DNA from: Lithobates sylvaticus
Taxonomy: Eukaryota > Chordata > Amphibia > Anura > Ranidae
Assembly (NCBI GenBank): GCA_028564925.1
Contig: CM053030.1
Coordinates: 822,209 to 886,208, forward strand
DNA: 64,000 nt
Direction: 5' to 3'
Shown: piece by piece, positions 25,481 through 36,479 of the stretch
How positions within the stretch are numbered: position 1 is the stretch's first letter
Layout: every line of letters begins with the position of its first letter
The notes under the pieces: model-generated
Told to the model about the DNA's origin: nothing
Seen by the model: the letters and a program-made list of their open reading frames with translations, nothing else
The model's database searches: none
Position numbers and translations under genes: made by a program

Positions 25481-25860
25481 TCCCCCCAATACTGATAATC
25501 ATTGGAGCACTCAGATTACCCCAATACTGATCATGTCATCAGCATAGGACAGGAGGGGTGATCACATCCCAGATATATATAAGGGGCAGTACCACAGAGG
25601 GACATAAGGTGACTAGCAGAGGACAGGAGGGGGTGATCACATTCCCATGATATAATAGAGGAGTTCAGTACCACAGAGAGACATTTAGGTGACAGCAGAG
25701 GACAGGAGGGGGTGATCACTGTCCCATATATAATAGAGAGGTGCAGACTCCCAGATAGGACTGATTCGTGGCATCAGAAACTCCCCCAAGTACGCATCTG
25801 ACATTTCCATATATAAAAGAGTGGTCCTCCCAAGACTGGAATCTGTCATCAGAGAACTCC
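25481..25860. repeat. Mixed junction of Arrays B and A
   Basis: Fragments of the 31-bp A unit (CCCCAATACTGAT) and the 78-bp B unit (GACAGGAGGGGTGATCAC) alternate here before pure Array A resumes. The stretch shares the indel-rich texture of its surroundings, so the interleaving may be an assembly artefact. Confidence 0.7.
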
Positions 25861-28800
25861 TCCCCAATACTGATCTGTCATCAGAGAACTCCTCCCCAAT
25901 ACTGATCTGTCATCAGAGAACTCCTCCCAATACCGATCTGTCACCAGAGAACTCCTCCCAATACTGATCTGTCATCAGAGAAACATCAGAGCCTCCCCCA
26001 ATACTGATCTGTCATCATAGAGAACTCCCACTCCCCAATACTGACTCTGTCATCAGAGAACTCCTCCCAATACTGATCTGTCACCATTCAGAGAACATCC
26101 TCCCCCCAATACTGATCTGTCATCAGAGAACTCCTACCAATACTGATCTGTCATCAGAGAACTCCTCCCAATACTGATCTGTCATCAGACTGAACTCCTC
26201 CCCAATACTGATCAGTCATCAAGAGAACTCCTCCCAATACTGATCTGTCATCAGAGAACTCCTCCCCAATACTGATCTGTCACCAGAGAACTCCTGCCCC
26301 AATACTGATCTGTCATCAGAGAATCTCCTCCCAATACTGATCTGTCTCCAGAGAACTCCTCCCCACCCTATACTGATCTGTCATCAGAGAACTCCTCCCA
26401 ATACTGATCTGTCATCAGAGAATACTGATCTTTCATCGGAGAAATCCTCCCAATACTGATCTGTCATCAGAGAACTCCTCCCAATACTGATCTGTCATCA
26501 GAGAACTCCTCCCAATACTGATCTGTCATCAGAGAACTCCTCCCCAATACTGATCTGTCATCAGAGAACTCCTCCCCAATACTGATCTGTCATCAGAGAA
26601 ACTCCCCAATACTGATCTGTCATCAGAGAACTCCACCCAATACTGATCTGTCATCAGAGAACTCCTCCCAATACTGATCTGTCATCAGAGAACTCCTCCC
26701 AATACTGATCTGTCACCAGAGAACTCCTCCCAATACTGATCTGTCATCAGAGAACTCCTCCCCCAATACTGATCTGTCATCAGAGAACTCCTCCCAATAC
26801 TGATCTGTCATCAGAGAACTCCTCCCAATACTGATCTGTCATCAGAGAACTCCTCCCCAATACTGATCTGTCATCAGAAGAACTCCTCCCAATACTGATC
26901 TGTCATCAGAGAACTCCTCCCCAATACTGATCTGTCATCAGAAGAACTCCTCCCAATACTGATCTGTCACCAGAGAACTCCCCCAATACTGATCTGTCAT
27001 CATAGAACTCCTCCCCAATACTGATCTGTCATCAGAGAACTCCTCCCAATACTGATCTGTCATCAGAACTCCTCCCAATACTGTTCAGTCACCAAGAGAA
27101 CTCCTCCCAATACTGATCTGTCATCAGAGAACTCCTCCCCCAATACTGATGATCTGTCATCAGAGAAACTCCTCCACCAATACTGATCTGTCATCAGAGA
27201 ACTCCTCCCCAATACGATCTGTCATTAAAGTCATCCAGACCGAACTGTCATCAGAGAACTCCTCCCAATACTGTCATCAGAGAACTTCCTCCCCCATACT
27301 GATCTGTCATCACACTTCCTCCCAAAATCGTGTCATCCTCACCCAATACTGATCTTATCCTAGAAACTGTCATCAGAGAAACTCCTCCCCAATACTGATC
27401 TGTCATCAGAGAACTCTCCCAAATACTGATCTGTCATCAGAGAATGATCTGTCATCAGATCATCAGAGAACTCCTCCCCAATTACTGATCTGTCATCAGA
27501 GAACTCCTCCCAATACTGATCTGTCACCCAGAGAAACTCCCTCCCATTACTGATCTGTCATCAGAGAACTTCCTCCCCAATACTATACTGATCTGTCACT
27601 CCTCCCAATACTGAGAACTCCTCCCCAATACTGATCTGTCACCACTCCTCCCAGAGAACATCAGAGAACCTCCCCAATACTGATCTGTCATCCAGAGAAC
27701 TCCCTCCCAATACTGATCTGTCATCAGAGAACTCCTCCCAATACTGACTGTCCCATACACTGTCATCAGATAACTTCCCCCAATACTGATCTGTCACCAG
27801 AGAACTCCTCCCCAATACTGATCTGTCATCAGAGAACTCCTAACTCCCCCAATACTGATCTGTCATCAGAGAACTCCTCCCAATACTGATCTGTCACCAG
27901 AGAACTCCCTCCCAATACTGATCTTTCATCAGAGAACTCCTCCCAATACCGATCTGTCACCAGAGAACTCCTCCCCCAATACTGATCTGTCATCAGAGAA
28001 CTCCTCCCAATACCGATCTGTCATCAGAGAACTCCTCCCAATACTGGTCTGTCACCAGAGAACTCCTCCCAATACTGATCTGTCATCAGAGAACTCCTCC
28101 CAATACTGATCTGTCATCAGAGAAAACCTCCCAGAAAACTCCTCCCAATACTTCATCAGAGAGTACTCCTCCCAATACTGATCTGTCATCAGAGAACTCC
28201 TCCCCAAAAACTCCCCCAATACTGATCTGTCACCAGAGAACTCCTCCCATTACTGATCTGTCATCAGATAAACTCCCCCAATCCTGATCTGTCATCAGAG
28301 AAACTCTCCCAATACTGATCTGTCATCAGAGAACTACTCCCAATACTGATCTGTCACCATAAAAAATTCCCCCAATACTGAATCTGTCATCAGAGAACTC
28401 CTCCCAATACTGATCTGTCATCAGAGAACTCCTCCCATTACTGATCTGTCACCAGAGAACTCCTCCCATTACTGATCCTTGTCATCAGAGAACTCCTCCC
28501 CAATACTGATCTTTCATCAGAGAACTCCTCCCAATACTGATCTGTCATCAGAGAACTCCTCCCAATACTGATCTGTCATCAGAGAACTCCTCCCAATACT
28601 GATCTGTCAACAGAGAACTCCGCCCAATACTGATCTGTCACCAGAGATCTCCTCCCAATACTGATCTGTCACCAGAGAACTCCTCCCAATACTGATCTGT
28701 CATCAGAGAACTCCTCCCAATACTGATCTGTCATCAGAGAACTCCTCCCCAATACTGATCTGTCATCAGAGAACTCCTCCCCAATACTGATCTGTCATCA

Positions 28801-31095
28801 GAGAACTCCTCCCCAATACTGATCAGTCATCAGAGAACTCCTCCCAATACTGATCTGTCACCAGAGAACTCCTCCCAATACTGATCTGTCATCAGAGAAC
28901 TCCTCCCAATACTGATCTGTCATCAGAGAACTCCTCCCAATACTGATCTGTCATCAGAGAACTCCCCAATACTGATCTGTCATCAGAGAACTCCTCCCAT
29001 TAATGATCTGTCACCAGAGAACTCCTCCCAATACCGATCTGTCACTGGAGAACTCCTCCCCAATACTGATCTGTCATCAGGGAACTCCTCCCAATACTGA
29101 TCTGTCTCCAGAGAACTTCTCCCAATACTTATCTGTCACCAGAGAACTCCTCCCCAATACTGATCTGTCATCAGAGAACTCCTCCCAATAATGATCTGTC
29201 ATCAGAGAACTCCTCCCAATAATGATCTGTCTCCAGAGAACTCCTCCCAATAATGATCTGTCATCAGTGAACTCCTCCCAATACTTATCTGTCACCAGAG
29301 AACTCCTCCCAATAATGATCTGTCTCCAGAGAACTCCTCCCAATAATGATCTGTCATCAGTGAACTCCTCCCAATACTGATCTGTCATCAGAGAACTCCT
29401 CCCAATACTGATCTGTCATCAGAGAACTCCTCCCCAATACTGATATGTCACCAGAGAACTCCTCCTAATACTGATCTGTCATCAGAGAACTCCTCCCAAT
29501 ACTTATCTGTCACCAGAGAACTCCTCCCCAATACTGATCTGTCATCAGAGAACTCCTCCCAATAATGATCTGTCTCCAGAGAACTTCTCCCAATACTGAT
29601 CTGTCATCAGAGAACTCCTCCCAATACTGATCTGTCATCAGAGAACTCCTCCCAATACTGATCTGTCATCAGGGAACTCCTCCCCAATACTGATCTGTCA
29701 TCAGAGAACTCCTCCCAATACTGATCTTTCATCAGAGAACTCCTCCCACTACTGATCTTTCATCAGAGAACTCCTCCCAATACTGATCTGTCTCCTCCCC
29801 CAATACTGATCTGTCACCAGAGAACTCCTCCCATTACTGATCTGTCATCAGAGAACTCCTCCCAATACTGATCTGTCACCAGAGAACTCCTCCCCAATAC
29901 TGATCTGTCACCAGAGAATACCTCCCCAATACTGATCTGTCATCAGAGAACTCCTCCCAATACTGATCTGTCACCAGAGAACTCCTCCCATTACTGATCT
30001 TTCATCAGAGAACTCCTCCCCAATACTGATCTGTCACCAGAGAACTCCTCCCATTACTGATCTTTCATCAGAGAACTCCTCCCAATACTGATCTGTCACC
30101 AGAGAACTCCTCCCCAATACTGATCTGTCACCAGAGAACTCCTCCCATTACTGATTTTTCATCAGAGAACTCCTCCCCCAATACTGATCTGTCACCAGAG
30201 AACTCCTCCCAATACTTATCTGTCATCAGAAAACACCTCCCCAATACTGATCTGTCATCAGAGAACTCCTCCCCAATACTGATCTGTCATCAGAGAACTC
30301 CTCCCCAATACTGATCTGTCACCAGAGAACTCCTCCCATTACTGATCTTTCATCAGAGAACTCCCAATACTGACCTGCCACCAGAGAACTCCTCCCATTA
30401 CTGATCTGTCATCAGAGAACTCCTCCCAATACTGATCTGTCATCAGAGAACTCCTCCCAATACTGATCTGTCATCAGAGACCTCCCCCAATACTGATCTG
30501 TCATCAGAGAACTCCTCCCTAATACTGATCTGTCACCAGAGAACTCCTCCCATTACTGATCTTTCATCAGAGAACTCCTCCCCAATACTGATCTGTCACT
30601 AGAGAATACCTCCCAATACTGATCTGTCATCAGAGAACTCCTCCCAATACTGATCTGTCATCAGAGAACTCCTCCCAATACTGATCTTTCATCAGAGAAC
30701 TCCTCCCAATACTGATCTGTCACCAGAGAACTCCTCCCATTACTGATCTTTCATCAGAGAACTCCTCCCAATACTGATCTGTCACCAGAGAACTCCCCCC
30801 CAATACTGATCTGTCACCAGAGAACTCCTCCCAATACTGATCTGTCTTTAGAGAACTCCTCCCAATACTGATCTGTCATCAGAGACCTCCCCCAATACTG
30901 ATCTGTCATCAGAGAACTCCTCCCCAATACTGATCTGTCATCAAAGAACTCCTCCCCAATACTGATCTGTCACCAGAGAACTCCTCCCCAATACTGATCT
31001 GTCACCAGAGAACTCCTCCCAATACTGATCTGTCATCAGAGAACTCCTCCCAATACCGATCTGTCATCAGAGAACTCCTCCCAATACTGATTTGT
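25861..31095. repeat. 31-bp minisatellite, Array A block 3
   Basis: About 169 units. The part before about 28,400 carries many small indels and partial units, and the rest is clean. A three-unit higher-order repeat (93 bp) marked by CATCAGTGAACTCC lies at 29,262-29,370. The block is cut by the hAT element at 31,096. Confidence 0.95.
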
Positions 31096-31937
31096 CAGGG
31101 ATGAGCCGAACACCCCCGGGTTCGGTTCGCACCAGAACCTGCAAATGGACCGAAAGTTCGCGCGAACGTTAGAACCCTATTAGTTACAATGGACGCGAAC
31201 GTTCAAAATCTAAAGTGCTAATTATAAAGGCCAATATGCATGTTAATGTCATAAAACAGGTTTGGGGACCCGGGTCCGGCCCCAGGGGACATGTATCAAT
31301 GCAAAAAGAAGTTTTAAAAACGCATGTTTTTTCGGGAGCAGTCATTTTAATGATGCATAAAGTAAAAAAAAAGTGAAATATTCCTTTAAATATGGTACCT
31401 GGGGGGGTGTCTAAAGTATGCCTGTGAAGTGACATGTGTTTCCCGTGTTTAGAACTGTCCCTGCACAAAATGACATTTGTAAAGGAAAAAAAGAAGCCAT
31501 TTAAAACTGCTTTAGTATCATGTCTTGTCCTGGCAATATGGATGAAAATCTTTGAGAAAAATGGCATGGCCCTGCTGTGAATTCAATCAGATCAAGATTT
31601 GTAATTACACGCCCCTGTTAAACAGGGGCTGAAAAATTGGGCCTTAGGCACTGGTGCTGGTGCCACAACACTGCAACCCCTCACAGATACTGTACTTGGA
31701 GCACAGCAATGAGACCTGTTGCAAAGCATTGCATAAAAAATTGTAATTACACGCCCCTGTTAAACAGGGGCTGAAAAAATTGGTCCTTAGCCACTGGTGG
31801 TGGCACCCAGCCAAAAATGTTCTTCCAAGCTATCATCAGGATCATTGAGGAGGAAGAGGATAGTCAGACAACATAACAGGACAGTCACTCAGCATCAGCA
31901 TAGGCAGTCTTGAAGGGATGTGACATTTCAAAATAAA
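31096..31937 (-). other. 3' non-coding part of the hAT element
   Basis: Non-coding sequence downstream of the transposase. It contains two copies of a segment around GTAATTACACGCCCCTGTT, each with a 17-bp palindrome (CCCCTGTTAAACAGGGG at 31,612-31,628 and 31,754-31,770). Several GAACG/CGTTC motifs lie in the first 120 bases and may be transposase binding sites. I see no gene. Confidence 0.6.
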
Positions 31938-34900
31938 TTATTCAGTTATATCAGCTTCAGGTGCCTGGTAGCTGGTGGTGATCCAAGACTGATTCATCTT
32001 TATGAAGGTCAGTCGATCAACCGAGTCGGTGGACAGGTGCACCCTGTGATCGGTGACAAAGCCTCCAGCAGCACTGAATGTGCGTTCCGAAAGAACGCTG
32101 GATGCAGGACAGGCCAGTAGCTCAATTGCATACTGTGCAAGCTCTGGCCAGTGATCCATCCTCAAGACCCAGTAAGCCAGAGGATTTTTGGTGGGAAAGG
32201 TGTCCAAGTCTGACCTTGCCCCTAGGTATTCCTGCACCATGTATATCAGACGCTGGCGATGGTTGCTGGAACCGATCATACCTTGGGGCTGCGGACTAAA
32301 AAATTGTCTGAACGCATCGGTCAGACGTCCACCTTCCCCACCGCTCCTTCTGCTACTGACCGAAGCCTCAGCAACTCGTCGTCCAGGACCAGGAGTTTGT
32401 AACCTCCCAGTCTCTGGGAACGCGTTGCACAGACCTTTCTGCAAGGCCTCCCGGAGATGTCTCATCCTCTGCTCCCTCTGCGACGGCAAGATAAGGTCCG
32501 CAACCTTACCCTTGTACCGCGGATCAAGGAGAGTGGCCAGCCAGTAATGGTCCCTCTCCTTGATCCGAAGAATACGAGGATCCTTTCCGCAGGCTTTGCA
32601 GGATCAGGAGGCCATGCAGCGTAGGTTAGCTGAGGCATTCGGTCCGGAGTCTTCTGGGTCACTGAGGACGACATGATCTGTAGCCACCTCCTCCCAGCCA
32701 CGTACAAGTCCACTGGTTTCTTGGGACTGTAAATCATCCCTAAAAGACTGCTGCTGCTGATATTGAGTGCCAGGCTCCACCTCCATGCTGACACAATCCT
32801 CCTCTTCCTGTGTGATGGGTGGGAGAGAAGGAACACTGTCCGGATAAAGGGGACCTTGAGAGGCAAGGAAGTCCTCCTCTTCCTGCCTCTGTTCTGCCTC
32901 AAGTGCCCTGTCCATTATCCCACGCAGCGTATGCTCCAACAGGTGGACAAGAGGTACAGTGTCACTGATGCATGCACTGTCACTGCTCACCATCCTCGTG
33001 GCCTCCTCAAATGGTGACAGGACAGTGCATGCATCCCTGATCATGCTCCACTTGCGTGGGGAAAAAAATCCGAGCTCCCCTGACCCTGTCCTCATGCAGT
33101 AGTCGCACAGGTACTCATTGATGGTCCTCTGCTGTGTGTGCAGTCGCTGCAGCATGGCCAACGTTGATTTCCACCTGGGCAGGTTCAACTCCTTTTGCAG
33201 CTCAGCCAGCCGAGCACTGGCATTATACGATCGCGGAAATGCACACAGACTTTCCTGGCCTGCCTCAGGACATCCTGTAAGCCTGGGTACCTGCCCAAGA
33301 ACCGCTGTACCACCAGGTTAAGGACGTGAGCCATACAGGGCACATGGGTGAGCTGCCCCTGTCGCAGGGCGGAGAGGAGGTTGGTGCCATTGTCGCAAAC
33401 CACCATTCCTGGCTTAAGCTGGCGTGGCATCAACCACCTCTCGGCCTGCCCCTGCAGAGCTGACAGAACCTCTGCCCCAGTGTGGCTCCTGTCCCCCAAA
33501 CACACCAGCGCAAGCACGGCATGGCATCTTTTTGCCTGCGTACTTGCCTAGCCCCTTGGATGCCTATGGAGCACCGCTGGTTCCGAGGACAGAGCACTCA
33601 AAGAGGCCATGGAGGAAGAAGAAGAGGAGGGGGTGGAGGAGAGAGGTGTGTCACAACCAGTAGTAGCATTTTGGAGGCGTGGTGGCGGGAACAACCTCCA
33701 ACACTACTGCACCTTGTCCTGCATCCTTCCCAGCTGCCAAAAGCGTGACCCAATGGGCCGTGAAAGATAGGTAACGTCCCTGTCCATGCCTGCTGAACCA
33801 TGAGTCAGCGGTAATATGCACCTTACCGCTGACCGCCCTGTCCAGCGAGGCATGGACATTGCCTTCCACATGCCGGTAGAGAGCCGGAATCGCCTTCCGT
33901 GAGAAAAAGTGGCGTTTGGGAACCTGCCACTGAGGAACCGCACATTGAACAAACTCATGGAAGGGGGCCGAGTCTACCAACTGAAAAGGCAGCAGTTGAA
34001 TTGCTAGCAATTTAGCCAAGCTAGCATTCAACCGCTGGGCATGTGGATGGCTGGGAGTAAACTTCTTTCGACGGTCCAGCAGCTGGGGCAGGGAAATTTG
34101 CCTGCTGCAATCGGACGTCGGTGTACTGCTAGCAGAGTGCCCGCAAGTACTTGGCTGTGACACACCTAATTCTACACCTTCATTGCTCTCAGTGCAGCTT
34201 TCAGAGAGGACTGAAGGTATAGTGGGGTTGGAGATCCCAGCTGATGAGGAGCAAGAAGAGGTCCGCTTTGTTCTTTGGTGTGGGTCTTTAAGGTAAGCTT
34301 GCCAACGAGCTGCATGGCAGGTCAACATATGTCTGGTCATGCTTGTGGTGCCCAAGCGGCTGATGTTTTGGCCACGCGAGATACGCTTGAGACATATGTT
34401 GCAAATAGCAGCGGTGCGATCTGATGCACTCGTCTCAAAAAAGGCCCACACCAAAGAACTTTTGTAATAACGCGCAGAGGCAGCGCCCTGCACAGGCGGA
34501 GCTCTGCGGTGTGATTCAGTTGGTGTGCTGCCCTCAACCTGTCCCCCGGAGGGCATTCTGCCTTGGAGATGTGCCGCTGCCTCCTCCTCCTCTCTCCGAT
34601 CAGGCACCCACGTGGAGTCAGTGACCTCATCATCCCCTCCCTCTTCACCACTGGAGCAAACCTGGCAGTAAGCTGCAGCTGGTGGAACATGACTGCCAGA
34701 TTGCTGTCCTTGAGCATCCCCTCTCTCTGCGCTCACGCTACTGCCTTCCTCTACCTGGGTATCATCATCCGAGCCTTCAAAACGCTGGGCCTCCTCCTGG
34801 AGCATGTACCCAACACTGTGCTCAAACAGTTTGGGGGACTCCTCAGGAGGACATGGTGGGTCTAGGGAAGGGGTGCCTGATGACATTGAGTACGCATTGG

Positions 34901-35165
34901 CAGCTGCTTTGCCAGTACCCTGAGCCTGGGTGAGAGAGGATGGGGAGGATGAGGAGGGCTTGGTCATCCACTCTACCAAGCCTTCGGCATGATGCGGCTC
35001 AACATGTCCAGCTGCCGAAAATAAGGACAAGCGTGTCCCATGGCCACGTGCTGATGACGATGCACCGCGTCCACGACCAGCACTGTTGTCTCTAGACACA
35101 GAGCCGGCTTGCCCTGTTTTCTTGGCTCGTGACTGTCTGCCTCTCCTTGTTGGTCTTCCAGACAT
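31938..35165 (-). pseudogene. hAT transposase (BED-finger type), frameshifted
   Basis: Reading leftward from 35,165, a 504-codon frame begins MSGRPTRRGRQSRAKKTGQA and has a low-complexity acidic N-terminus (about residues 1-230). A BED zinc finger follows (about 236-288: CNIC at 255-258, then H279 and H284), and then the start of the catalytic domain (HITADSWFSRHGQGRYLSFT). Further catalytic sequence lies at 33,185-33,517 in another frame (VVCDNGTNLLSALRQG, HVPCMAHVLNLVVQRFLG). The original frame returns at 32,604-33,188 and 31,938-32,489. The last segment has the hAT dimerisation signature (YWVLRMDHWPELAQYAIELL, SSVLSERTFSAAG). At least two frameshifts, plus a break near 32,490-32,600, indicate a dead copy. 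ZBED genes are host relatives, but the element ends show this is a transposon. Confidence 0.88.
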
Positions 35166-35204
35166 TGTAATGGCCTGCAGGGAGATGGGAAAAACAGCAA
35201 TTGG

Positions 35205-35895
35205 GTAGTGTATATTGTGCTAGACTCACACAACACACACACACTAACTCCTGCAGATGGCTGTCTTAGATGACAATGACAACAAGGCAGAAGGGCAGAT
35301 ACAGGGTGAGGTGGTTTAAGCCCCATACACACGGTAGGATTTTCGCATGGATTCTGTCCGATCGGACAATGTTGTTGAAAAATCCGACTGTGTGTATGCA
35401 CCATCGGACAGTGTATGTCGGATTGTCCGACGGACAAAGTCCTATCTCCTGCTGGATAGATTTTCCGACAACACGGTCCGATCACACCAAATCCGATCGT
35501 GTGTACCGTTGTCCGACGGACAAAGTGCTACGCATGCTCAGATCACATTACAAGACCAAAGCTATTGGCTACTAGCCTCTACGTAGTCCCGTCGTAGGCA
35601 ACAAACGTCACCACGTTCAGAATGATCGGATTTTCCAAAAACTTTGTCCGACCGTGTGTATGCAACACCAACATCGGACAAAGTATGACGGACATGATCC
35701 GACGGACCTGGTCCTCGGATAATCCGAGCGTGTGTATGGGGCTTTAGTGTGCTGTGTTAGACTCACACAGCACACACACTAACTCCTGCAGATGGCTGTC
35801 TTAGATGACAACAGGGCAGAAGGGCAGATACAGGGTGAGGTGGTTTAGTGTGCTGTGCTATACTCACACAGCACACACAAACTAACTCCTGTAGA
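35205..35895. repeat. About 105-bp tandem duplication in the hAT leader
   Basis: Two and a half copies of a segment running from GTGTGCTGTG(T/C)TAGACTC through CAGATGGCTGTCTTAGATGA to GGGTGAGGTGGTTTA (about 35,205-35,318, 35,744-35,847, and a partial copy to 35,895). The first copy is separated from the second by the MITE, inserted exactly at the TTA of GGTTTAGTG. The second copy keeps the empty site. Confidence 0.85.
35319..35743. mobile_element. 425-bp Harbinger-like MITE
   Basis: A non-coding element with perfect 15-bp terminal inverted repeats (AGCCCCATACACACG at the left, its complement at the right), flanked by a TTA duplication (35,316-35,318 and 35,744-35,746). A 3-bp TTA target fits the PIF/Harbinger superfamily. 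The interior has repeated inverted motifs such as GTCCGATCGGAC and TCCGACGGACAAAGT. No transposase is present, so it would depend on one encoded elsewhere. Confidence 0.88.
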
Positions 35896-36172
35896 TGGCT
35901 GGATTGGTAGAGAACAGCACTGAGAAGAACACACTATCCCTGCCTATTTTTCCTCTATCCCTACACTTTCCCGACAAGCAAAGGCTGAGAAGAATACACT
36001 ATCCCTGCCTATTTTTCCTTACATGTACAGTACAGTCTGTCACTGTTCCTCAAGCCGGAACACACTACACGAGGCCGCCGTCGCGGCGGCCTTATATAGT
36101 GTGGGGCGTGTACTAAACCCCCTGAGCTATAATTGGCCACAGCAATTATTGCTCTCCTCACCGCTGGCTCTA

Positions 36173-36217
36173 TGATTGGCCAAGCATGCAGGGTCACAGT
36201 GCATGCTTGGCCAATCA
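36173..36217. repeat. 18-bp perfect inverted repeat with CCAAT boxes
   Basis: TGATTGGCCAAGCATGCA, a 9-base loop, then the exact complement. Each arm carries a CCAAT box facing the opposite way. It sits about 100 bases upstream of the hAT TATA box and could be a promoter element or a transposase site. Confidence 0.85.
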
Positions 36218-36479
36218 TCAGCCAGCAATGCACTGCGACTGGCACAGTGTATTGTGGGCTGTTCACATCACACGAATTTGATGCGAACGGCCCTCAGAGT
36301 TCTAATGGTAAGAAGAGGGGGTGAATACTGCGCTGTATATATTTATGTTGAGGAAGCTGCTAGCATTGGCGAAAGATTATCGGTGGAACGAGATTGGTAT
36401 ATGTATGAATGCAGCGCTTAGGGCCCTCGACGAGCAGACGAACGGCCGATGTTCGATTAAAACACCGGGCCCATCCCTA

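Larger units (their letters stand above)
31096..36479 (-). mobile_element. hAT DNA transposon carrying a MITE
   Basis: A 5.4-kb element inserted in Array A. The left end reads CAGGGATGAGCC and the right end, reverse-complemented, TAGGGATGGGCC, giving short imperfect terminal inverted repeats typical of hAT elements. Both ends carry subterminal CGAAC/GTTCG motifs. The element holds a minus-strand transposase with a BED zinc finger and the hAT C-terminal dimerisation region, a TATA promoter at its right end, and a nested MITE in its leader. No clean 8-bp target duplication is seen. The flanking array continues in phase with a GTCA overlap. Confidence 0.88.
35166..36479 (-). promoter_or_regulatory. 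Leader and promoter region of the hAT element
   Basis: Sequence upstream of the transposase start. A minus-strand TATA box (TATATAAG, 36,091-36,098) is followed within 30 bases by a GC-rich hairpin (GGCCGCCG...CGGCGGCC, about 36,073-36,091). This suggests a start near 36,060. Upstream lie several CCAAT/ATTGG motifs and an 18-bp perfect inverted repeat. The leader holds a tandem duplication, one copy of which is split by a MITE. No other gene is seen. Confidence 0.6.

Noticed and set aside
31184-31567. 127-codon minus-strand frame in the hAT 3' region
   Set aside because: No domain, composition like non-coding sequence, and located downstream of the transposase among repeat motifs.
32078-35586. 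Plus-strand frames of 60-119 codons across the hAT transposase
   Set aside because: Antisense shadows of the minus-strand transposase, which alone carries recognisable BED and dimerisation motifs.
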